A stretch of 64,000 nucleotides of DNA from Sporodiniella umbellata (Eukaryota > Mucoromycota > Mucoromycetes > Mucorales > Rhizopodaceae): NCBI GenBank assembly GCA_025677835.1, contig JAIXMR010000080.1:1-64000 (forward strand), read 5' to 3'. Position 1 is the stretch's first letter; every line of letters starts with the position of its first letter. The notes beneath the pieces were generated by a model, which saw nothing but the letters and a program-made list of their open reading frames with translations, searched no databases and had not been told where the DNA came from. The translations under genes and the position numbers were made by a program. Positions 10,538-18,974 of this stretch are shown here, in pieces.

Positions 10538-12387
10538 TTATGATTCAGCTTTGTGATTTCTTCCAACAATAAATGAAATTCTTCCCCAGACTCGCTGGAT
10601 CATTTCATTTGCCAGTGTCTTTTTCATGACACCAATTTTCGCACCTAGCAAAAACGATGATCAGAAATATATATATATATATATATATATAATCAAAGCA
10701 GCCTTTCTCTCTATTTACCTATCTGTTGGCCGATCAACCTGAGTTCATCCGATATAATATAAACAGTTTCCTAAAATACAAGTAACTATCACGGTTTTTG
10801 GCAACCCTACAAACCTTTTCCAAAAGTATTTCATTGTCATCCGTGCCAATGGCAGCATCTAGCATAGCAATGCGTATCCAACACTCTTCGTAGTCTAAAT
10901 CACGTTTTTGCGAAAAGAAACCTCCTGGGTAACGAAAGATGGCAGCTGCTTGTTGTATAAGGCCTTTGTCTGTTGGAATCGTGTCAATACTCCCAGGTAT
11001 TTCTTCCTCCAGACATCGCTCTAGGCAGGTCACGCCAATGACTCTACGAAGCTGTCGGGATCTTTTGTAGATTGTTTTGACCGTATCCAAGAGATGGACT
11101 TGTTGTTTTGTAGATACTAATAGGTCGCATATGTCATTGGCAATGTTTTTGATATCGATTTCCCAGCTGGTGTCTTTCAGAGCTGATAGACAGTTATCGA
11201 TACTGGTCTGAATCTCCTGAAGAATTAACCGACCGGCTTTGTCGAGTGATAGCTGTAACAAAAGGCGAATCGTGTAACGTATTTCCCATGGCTTGTAGGC
11301 ATTTTTCCATAGTCGAACAGAAAAGCCAAAAGCCTTCACCATCAATCCAAGCTGAGAGAGTGGTATGTGTCTAGACTGATGATGACCTCCTTCATCCACA
11401 ACCTCTTCTATACAAGAACTCTGTGCACCAACGCTGGGTGCGCGATGGATACTATCCACAAGCTCAGAAGAAAAAGCGTGATAAGCTGACAAGACGGATT
11501 TGAATGTGTCTAGCTGTATATAACGTTTCTGATAGACTTCTAGACTTTCGGCTTGTGCTCTCTCACCTGGTAAAGCCCATAAAGCAAGCAAAGTAGACAG
11601 TGCGTTTCTGGCAGTGGTTTTATCAGGCTCCAACGCCACTTGGGTTGATATCAATAAAGGTGTCTCCTTCCCCTCCCTCCCCCCCCTTTTTTTTTTATTT
11701 ACCAACTTCAAAAAGCCATTGATATATATAATGTGGGCATTTCCAAGCCGAGTTGTGCCAATCCTTCATACACCCTGATGCAAGCAAAAATGCTCTTCCT
11801 TCTGAAGCTAGAAAGAGAGGGTGAGTGATTTTTCTTTTTCTTTTTTTTTTTTTTTTTTTCTTACTCGCTGACAGTTCCGACAGATGTATTTCTTTTTCTC
11901 CTGGGGTTGATTCTTTCGATATCAGACAAGGCTGTCGGATATGTTTGGTACCAGACTTAAAGAATGGGCGCTTCCAACCTGTTTCTGACCTGTGTACTTC
12001 CTTTTCTTGCTTTGTCTCTTGAAAAGCTTGCTCGAGGCTGTGTTGTGCTTCAGGCTCAAGATAATGCTTGGCAGTTTCCTTGAGCTTGACTTCCTCCAGC
12101 ACATCTTCCTCATCGCTTTCTAACAAGAACTCGTCATCAAACAGGATCTTTGTTTCCAAGACAACTTTGGCTGGATCTTGCTCAGAACAAGCAGGATCCC
12201 AATCCTCTTGGTTTTTTTCTTGTTCAAGTTCTTGAAATAAAGATTCTAATGTCTTTTCTCTCTCTATACGTGATTTTTTCCTTGTTAAAAGATCCTCTAC
12301 TGAAGTAATCTCAGGTTCTGGCTCATCTTTTTTTCCGGATGTTAATCTTTTTGTTCTTTTGGTGGGTCTTTTAAAAGTGGAAGACAT
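10538..12387 (-). CDS. possible SLF2/Nse6-like (FAM178-type) SMC5/6 accessory protein
   Basis: The ATG at 12385-12387 starts a charged, low-complexity N-terminus (M-S-S-T-F-K-R) of about 190 residues with nuclear-localisation-like basic patches. After an intron with a long A-run (11830-11873 region) comes a helical region: W-L-F-E, then T-P-L-L-I-S-T-Q, then a long alpha-helical repeat-like domain (11700 down to about 10812). Two short C-terminal exons end at TAA 10538-10540. The layout of a disordered acidic N-terminus plus a helical domain after a W-L-F motif resembles SLF2/FAM178 and fungal Nse6, which recruit SMC5/6 to damage, but this is a weak fold-level resemblance. The exon join near 11670-11705 lies in a G-rich run where two phase-0 solutions exist, so that boundary is uncertain. 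Confidence 0.4.
10667..10691. repeat. (AT)n in the last intron of the helical-protein gene
   Basis: A TA dinucleotide run inside the final intron before the last exon ending at 10538. Confidence 0.8.
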
Positions 12388-12890
12388 TAATGAAATATAT
12401 ATAAAAAAAAAAAAAAAAAAAAAAGTGACGTACAAAAGAATGACACACGCTTAGATTTCAAAGTCTTGCATTGTACTTTTTTCTAATTTTGATGACTGTA
12501 TGTTAAAGTGCTGTGGGTGTGTGTTCTAATAACACGTTTGACTGAAACGGTTTTTGTAAGTAAAACGCAGAGTTGAATTTTCCACCGACAGGTCTCTCAC
12601 GTTTGTCTAAGGGAGATGACAAGAGAAAGCTACCCGTGTTGATAACTCATACACTAGAAATAGACAGTCGATTGTCTATTAGGCTTTTATTTTTGTTGAC
12701 CTTTGAAAAAAGGGCGGCGTGATCTTTACGAGTCTTGCTAACGCATTGTAATACGCACTCTAAACCAATCAGAGTACAAAACGAGGTTGGCCAAGTGTAT
12801 TTCGATCTCCGAATAAGCTCATTTAAGTTTTTTTTTTTTTTAAAGGGATGGACGCGCTATCTGTTGTTTTTATTGATTGATTGAACAGAG
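12388..12890. promoter_or_regulatory. divergent promoter region with a CCAAT box
   Basis: This is the shared upstream region of the minus-strand helical-protein gene and the plus-strand OST48 gene. A CCAAT pentamer sits at 12765-12769, about 125 bp before the OST48 start, followed by a T-tract at about 12829-12840. An A-tract at 12403-12424 lies directly upstream of the minus-strand ATG. No ORF is supported. Confidence 0.4.
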
Positions 12891-14371
12891 ATGAGAAACT
12901 TTTGTTCTTTGGTTTCTCTTTTTGTTATAGGCCTATTGGCTACGGTAGCCAGTACGAGCGCAGTGGGTGAGAATCGTGTTTTGGTTTTGTTGGATGCTTT
13001 GGCTGACATGGAGCGTTATTCACAGTTTTGGGATCAATTGCGAGGTATAGAGCTTTCTGTCGACTGAGTGTTTCGGGTTACTGATGCATCTAGTATAGAA
13101 CGAGGATTGGAACCTGTCATCAAGGAAGTGAGTGATGAAACGACCAGTCTTTATTATTTTGGTGAAAGCATGTTCTCTCATATCATTCACTTTGCGCCTC
13201 AATCTACCCGTGAGTTCATTTCTCCCCCCGTAGTTTGACTGACCTATCACTAGAAACTAGCTCCCACCTGAGTCCTATGCAACTGGTTGAGTTTGTAAAG
13301 GGGGGCGGTAATATGTTGGTTGCCGCCGGTGTTGAAGTCAGCGACAATGTACGCGCTTTGGCAGCCGAATTTGATATTGAATTCGAGTCCGAAAAGGTTT
13401 TTGACCATCAACAGTTTATCGGTCAGGACCCTAGCTTGATCTCTACTTTGAACGTGGTTGGCCCAGCCGCTGTTATCGACCGAAAGCAATTGACAGCACC
13501 TGTTCTTTTCTCTGGTATTGGCTTGACCGTAGGCAAGAATCCTTTTTCCCATGCTATCCTGAACGCCGAATCAAGCGCGTTTGTTTCTGACGTGTATGAA
13601 AAGAAAGCCGGTACTGAAAAGCCAGTGACTTTGGTCGGTGCTTTGCAAGCGCGTAACTCGGCTCGTGTGGCCATCACAGGCTCTCTTGACCTTTTTTCTA
13701 ACCAGTTGATGGACTCTAAGGCATCGTAAGAAGCAGCGAGAGAAAGGGATGTTTACTCAGATGTTTCTATTTAGAAAATCAGGCAACGTAGCGTTTATTG
13801 ATCAGTTGTGTCAATGGGTTTTTCAAGAAAAGGGAGTTTTGAAAGTGGTGGATCATAAGCATCATAAGGAAGGTGAAGAGGAACAACGCGACTGGTACCG
13901 AGTGAAGGATGAGATTGTAAGAGAGTTTCTGTGTGAAGCTATATTTTTTTATTCAACCTTTTTGGTTCTTAGGTTTATAGCGTGGACATTGCCGAATTGA
14001 AAGACGGCCACTGGGTCCCTTTTCACGCCAACGATGTACAACTTGAAATTATCATGCTTGACCCCTATATTCGCACCACCCTAAAGCAGGTATCCAGTCA
14101 AACACAGTCTGGAAAGTTTGAAGCACGTATCAAACTTCCTGATGTGTATGGTATCTTTACCTTCAAAATCAACTACAAACGTGCTGGCTTGACCTATTTG
14201 ACGGTAGAGGATCAAGTATCTATTCGGCCTTTTAGACACAACGAATACCCACGTTTCTTGACGGCAGCTTACCCTTACTACGCTGCTACTGGATCTATGG
14301 TGGTTGGCTTTATTCTCTTTAGTGCTGTCTGGTTAGCTACCTTTGGAAAAGATGGCAAAAAGACAAAGTAA
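12891..14371 (+). CDS. WBP1: oligosaccharyltransferase 48-kDa subunit (OST48/Wbp1)
   Basis: Exons 12891-13044, 13069-13209, 13254-13725, 13775-13916 and 13973-14371 give 435 residues in frame. The protein starts with a signal peptide (about residues 1-24), then V-L-V-L-L-D-A-L as in all OST48 proteins. It has the conserved K-G-G-G-N-M-L-V-A-A segment, I-T-G-S-L-D-L-F-S-N-Q, L-P-D-V-Y-G-I-F-T-F, and a C-terminal TM helix after A-Y-P-Y-Y-A-A-T-G-S. The tail ends K-K-T-K, a dilysine (KKxx) ER-retrieval signal like that of yeast Wbp1. OST48 is a structural subunit of the ER oligosaccharyltransferase that transfers the N-glycan to Asn-X-Ser/Thr. Intron 1 (13045-13068) is only 24 nt. Without it the frame hits TGA at once, and its removal restores the conserved sequence. 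Confidence 0.95.
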
Positions 14372-14399
14372 AATGGGGGTGGTCTATACAAAAATAAAA

Positions 14400-14432
<33 letters not shown>

Positions 14433-14582
14433 GGCAGTGACAAAGTGAGTCATGCACCCTTATGTAATTTACTATCGTAAGGAATGAATGGGATAAAAGA
14501 GTTTGAAATATATATATATTAAGTTTATTAGATGGTTAAGATTATATGATACAAATAAGTAAATAGAGATTAGAGGATAAGC

Positions 14583-15349
14583 TTAGGCCTTTTCTTCCGA
14601 TCGGATTCGGCCAGGACCACAGATGCATGCAAAGCAGTAAGAGATAGAAGAGAACAATAGGGCTACAAAAGCGCCGAGGGTCATCCAAGTAGCCGGGCCT
14701 AAACTACCGCTGACGGAATTACTTGCACCTTTGGCCATATTGACGCCTCGAATAGAAATAATCAACACGATCACAAAGACGACCAACATGACGACAAAGG
14801 CAAAAAAGGTAGCAATGGCAGCACAAAAATCTGGGCCTCGTCTGAAATGACTCATGATGGTAATCACCAGCGCAATCAATGTCAGGCCGAGCGCGATCCA
14901 ATATAATATAAAGTTGGCAAGAAATAATTTCTCATAGTTGTGCATGTCACCAATCAGGTTTTTAACACCATCCGCTTGACCTTGAAAAAGAAGAGATCAA
15001 TGCTATGTTTTTTTTTTTTTTTTTTTTTTTTTATGGAAAGGGGGACTAGACTTACTCCAGTCAAACGCAGGGATTGGATGAGAACAAGTGGAGACGCTAG
15101 TGCCTGATCCGGAACAAAAGGACCTAAAAAAAAAAAAAAGAGAGTGAGATTGATACAGACACCTTTGAGAATGGCAGAGTCTTTTGTTTACCATAGACCA
15201 AAAGTAGTAAACTGGCTTCCTATACTGAGTCTTGCGAGATACAAAGAGTGTAAAAATGCTCGATTGTAGGTATTGCCAAGTAAGGTGAATACTTGTAAAA
15301 CAAGTGCAGCAAATGTAAAAAAAGAGGCCAAGTGTCCAAAAAAAGCCAT
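14583..15349 (-). CDS. SUR7/PalI-family four-TM plasma-membrane protein
   Basis: Three exons (15349-15192, 15123-15056, 14980-14583) give 207 residues in frame. A hydrophobic N-terminal segment is followed by an extracellular loop with the family-style G-L-W-S-F-C-S-G and a second cysteine pair, then W at the loop end. Three further TM segments follow (F-I-L-Y-W-I-A-L-G-L-T region, a valine/isoleucine-rich helix and a last helix before C-I-C-G-P-G). SUR7/PalI proteins act at eisosomes or in ambient pH sensing and cell-wall integrity; I cannot say which. The C-terminus is short (R-I-R-S-E-E-K-A), so this is more like a minimal SUR7-type protein than a long-tailed PalI. Confidence 0.7.
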
Positions 15350-15682
15350 GTTTTGAAAACAAAAGAAAAGAGAATAACCAAAGCAACGATTTTATACTTG
15401 TTCTAAAAAAGAATTGACGTAGCTATTTTTTATATATAAAAATAGCTCCTTGGCAACGTCTTTTGCTTTAGGTTCCACACACTGTTCCAGCCACACTCTA
15501 CGTCATATGTAACTTGCTGGATTGAAAGAGCTATTGTTTTTGATTAAGGTTTTTGTTATTTTTTTTTTGGTCATTCCTACTTTTTCTGAAGCCATGGCGG
15601 ATACAGCTTGCTAGATTAAAAGACGGTCAAAGAAGTAGATGAAAATAAGAAGGATTTCATTCTTTCTAGGGTTGCTCAAGAG

Positions 15683-15908
15683 ATGATGAAATCTTTGTTT
15701 CGTTTGTTCAATGCTAATTGTTACTCAGATGATGTGAGAGGTTTTCTAGTCACCCTCCTTCACAGACTCTACCATGACATCAATCGATGACATGCTTTCT
15801 ACTCAGGAACGCTCTTCTTATTCACAAAGTATTGTCTCTGACATGGATCGAATCCTTTCTTACATTTTGAAATATCAGAGCTTTTTCGAACCGGTCTTTT
15901 CTTTTTAA
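15683..15908 (+). CDS. candidate very small protein gene with a 16-nt GT-AG gap
   Basis: An ATG-ATG pair at 15683 opens 17 codons; the frame then needs the 16-nt segment 15734-15749 (GT...AG) removed to continue for 52 more codons to TAA at 15906-15908 (69 residues in all). The product is serine- and acid-rich in the middle and ends with an amphipathic helix (S-D-M-D-R-I-L-S-Y-I-L-K-Y). If 16 nt is too short to splice, the second part may instead start at the ATG at 15774 (about 45 residues). A proper acceptor at 15669 (TTTCTAG) just upstream suggests a transcribed, spliced 5' UTR. I recognise no family. Confidence 0.3.
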
Positions 15909-16099
15909 GAAACATTTCGAAATAGAAAGGCCATGTAGAACACACATTTCATGAATGTATTTCTAAACCATTTTTTAATTTACAAGCCCTGACTCGAACT
16001 GACTTTTTCAATGCATAAATTTTTAAGGGGGAAATAGCGCTATGTCAAAACAATCCCCTTTCTCTCTTTTCTTTTCTTTTGTTTTTTTTTAAAAAAACA

Positions 16100-17489
16100 A
16101 TGGTTGAAAACCTACAACAGAGCCAGTTGGAAAAACGTTATTTTACAGGTATTTTGGCCTTGTCCGTGGTGGTGTGCATTTGGGTGGGCTCTTCATTTGT
16201 GTTGAATGTAACGAGAGAGGAGGCAACTTTCTTCTTTGATTGAATTTTCTATGAATAGAATGTTTTTTCTGATCTCAACTACGATAAACCTTTCATGATC
16301 ACGTACATCAATACGGCCACTTTTTCCCTTTATCTTTTGCCTTACCAACTCCGAAGGCTCAGGCACACTCAGCGCGTCAAGAAAAAGTAAACCAAACGAG
16401 GGTTAAGGAAAGTATTGATGTTTTTGATTAGTTGGATGGTAGAAATGCGTTTGTTGGATAAGGTAGCTAGCTAGCTAATGGACATAGAAAGGCGTATTAA
16501 GATCTTGTCTAGTGTTCGGAGGATGGTTTAGAAAGAGGGAAAGAAGTACCCAAGCTCGATCAGATCGAGACAATCAAATTAAGCGTACAGTTTTGCCTTC
16601 TTTGGTTTCTGGCAAATTATGTGACCAACGCCAGTCTTTCTTATACAAGTGTCACTAGCTCTACCATACTCTCTTCTACTTCAGGTAAAACAAAAGGCCT
16701 AGCGTTGGGTTGATCTTCTCTCTAGGTCTGTTCACATTGATCGTTGGCGCGTTATGTAAAGTAGAACGTTTTCACTGGACAAAGGCTTTTGCTGTTCTTC
16801 TGAGGTAGATAAGCCCCCTCAAAAAAAAAAAAAAATGGGGGAAACGACTGATCCCTTCTCCCTCTTAGTTTGGTTGGCGTGATGCTCGTTACTTATTCAG
16901 ATAACGTAAGCCCATCGATGTCATTGGCATCCCCCTTGACAGGCGATCTATTGGCTTTCGGTGGGGCTGTGTTGTATGGATGCTATACTATCTTTTTGAA
17001 ACAAAAGATTGGGGACGAATCAAGGATTGAGATGCCTTTGTTTTTTGGTTGGGTTGGGATCTTTAACCTTGTCTTGATGTGGCCCTTCTTTTGGATTCTG
17101 AACTCTACCGGAACCGAACCGTTTGAACTTCCCTACACACACACCCTCGGCTGGATCCTGTTGGCCAATGCTTTCATCGGTACTTTTCTGTAAGTCGTTC
17201 AGGAGATTCTTTGCTTCTCACTTGTACTTTAGATCCGATTACCTGTGGTTGTTGGCCATGCTGATGACATCCCCTCTCTTGGTCACCCTTGGTATCTCTC
17301 TGACCGTAATCGTGCCTACACTCTGGATCCGATACTGACTTGATCTTTTAGATACCCTTGGCCATCTTAGGGGACGCTTGTTTCGAAAACGCTACGCCTA
17401 CCTTGCCATGTTTACTGGGTGCTGGCTTGATTGTCGCCGGTTTTTTTCTAGTGAATGCCATCACTCAACCGAAAAAAGAAGTCAAATAA
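16100..17489 (+). CDS. SLC35F/EamA-type membrane transporter (SLC35F5-like)
   Basis: Exons 16100-16207, 16259-16386, 16536-16684, 16726-16804, 16869-17189, 17233-17305 and 17352-17489 give 331 residues in frame, about ten TM helices. The start (I-L-A-L-S-V-V-V-C-I-W-V-G-S-S-F) and first loop match the fungal SLC35F5/YML018C group. An N-Y-V-T-N-A-S-L-x-Y-T-S-V-T-S-S-T motif, G-V-M-L-V-T-Y-S-D, and the S-L-T-I-P-L-A-I-L-G-D block near the end are family hallmarks. The substrate is unknown; yeast relatives sit in the vacuole membrane. The exon 2/3 junction uses an acceptor ending AAAG (16535) because the nearer TTTAG breaks the frame, so that intron (149 nt) is the least certain. Confidence 0.88.
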
Positions 17490-17503
17490 ACAAAGTCCTA
17501 TAC

Positions 17504-17535
<32 letters not shown>

Positions 17536-17568
17536 GAATCGTGTAACCTGGTTGCGGTTCTTTAGCTG

Positions 17569-17573
17569 ATTGG
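17569..17573 (-). promoter_or_regulatory. CCAAT box (as ATTGG) upstream of the SLX4-like gene
   Basis: An ATTGG pentamer lies 135 bp upstream of the start codon at 17708 and before a 31-nt T-tract at 17655-17685. The position fits a HAP/NF-Y site, but the pentamer is common by chance. Confidence 0.3.
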
Positions 17574-17652
17574 TTATTTTCGTATGGTTAAAAAAGGCGT
17601 GACTGCCAAAATTGGCATCCATCCAAATGCTATTTTATTTTATTTTATTTTT

Positions 17653-17685
<33 letters not shown>

Positions 17686-17707
17686 CATAGAGAAAGGGAG
17701 CGATGCG

Positions 17708-18679
17708 ATGGCTGACGATGGGTCTGTTTCTGGTTGTTCTTTTGACAAGGGGAGAGCGGTAAAGAAAACCAAGATTATGTCACTCTCCAAAACTCGACAG
17801 GGTTCTTTTGACCGTAAGGGGGGGATAGAAGCGCAGCCAGCCAGTCAAGCGGTCATGATGGACTATGCGTGTCCTGTGTGCTCTGAGGATCTCTCAGGGG
17901 TTTCTTCTAGTGAGAGTCGGCAGAGACATGTCGAAGGCTGTTTGGACCGAGACAACCAGCAGGAAGAGGAGTGTATGTTGTGTGGAAAGTGTTTAAGGTC
18001 TTTGAACCTCGACACGCGTAGGGTGCACCTTAACCGTTGCCTGGACCAACAGACCGGCCTATCGTCTTTAGATGACGGTCCTATCTACCCTACGGCGCTG
18101 GAGAAACAGAAGCCCGCCAATCTAAAACCGTGTCAGAAACAACATGGCGTATCGATCGAACCAAAACAGCGTTGGCTAAGCTGCGGCCATGTCTTGAAGC
18201 CCTGCTCAACAACGAGCCCAGAAACTATGCCAAAAGCAAGACCTGCGACGTCACATCACGACGTAAGTAGGGAGGACGACACTGACTTTTGTCCGCAGGT
18301 GACGATCAGCCGCATGAACCGATCACTCCAGCCCAAACAAGTCATGGATGAAGCGCTTCAAATAAGCCTGGCGCTTTCCAAGTCGATGGTATCTCACGAA
18401 GCCTCCAGACGACGCGCCTTGAAACGTGTCACGCAAAGAGACTACAACTCGGCCAATGTCTGGTCAATCGAAGAATCCAGACAGAAGGCGATCGAGAAGT
18501 TAGAGACAATCTTGTTTCCCCAAGAAGAGAACCAAGACCGTCCATGGCCACGTACGTTAGGGCCCACTCGATTTTCAACCTCACCCAAACTCTTTTGGAA
18601 TCTCGCAGGCAATAAGGATCTCAACTGGGATCATTATCGCTTCACCTCTCTGTTCCTACAGCCTTTAGAAAGAAAATAA
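17708..18679 (+). CDS. SLX4-like protein with two UBZ4-type zinc fingers
   Basis: The open frame reads straight through 323 residues. I start at the ATG at 17708 because upstream codons are a T-tract. Two zinc fingers of UBZ4 style lie at about residues 56-82 (C-P-V-C ... H-V-E-G-C) and 96-121 (C-M-L-C ... H-L-N-R-C), each C-x2-C then H-x3-C. A helix with A-L-Q-I-S-L-A-L-S-K-S follows, like the region after the fingers of SLX4, the scaffold for structure-specific nucleases at recombination junctions. Two perfect GT-AG introns lie inside the frame, 18263-18298 (36 nt) and 18552-18608 (57 nt). Both are multiples of three without stops, so spliced and unspliced forms both code (292 and 323 residues). 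The C-terminal SLX1-binding domain is not clearly recognised; another UBZ4 repair protein is possible. Confidence 0.6.
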   Translation: MADDGSVSGCSFDKGRAVKKTKIMSLSKTRQGSFDRKGGIEAQPASQAVMMDYACPVCSEDLSGVSSSESRQRHVEGCLDRDNQQEEECMLCGKCLRSLNLDTRRVHLNRCLDQQTGLSSLDDGPIYPTALEKQKPANLKPCQKQHGVSIEPKQRWLSCGHVLKPCSTTSPETMPKARPATSHHDVSREDDTDFCPQVTISRMNRSLQPKQVMDEALQISLALSKSMVSHEASRRRALKRVTQRDYNSANVWSIEESRQKAIEKLETILFPQEENQDRPWPRTLGPTRFSTSPKLFWNLAGNKDLNWDHYRFTSLFLQPLERK

Positions 18680-18974
18680 AGAGCCAGTACTATTTGGCAG
18701 TCAGCGGTTTGCTGATCGGACATCTAACCTTGATGTGTGTGTCTATTTGGCATGACAAAGATTTTTTTATTTTTTAAAAAATCACTTTTCACACAACCTT
18801 TCCCCCATTCGCTTTGGACTTCCGCTATCCTATTTGAGGACAGTTTAGCTTATGTCACATCCCCCACATTTTCATGTGAAAGTTTGGTTTCCCTTATAAT
18901 TTTTTTTATTCTTATTTTTATTATTTTTATTATTTTTGTTATTTTTCTTTTTCTTTTTCTTTTATTCATTCAAG
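18680..18974. promoter_or_regulatory. FOX2 upstream region
   Basis: A strongly T-rich stretch (18895-18970, TTATT and TTTTC repeats) precedes the FOX2 start. No fatty-acid response element was identified with confidence. Confidence 0.3.
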
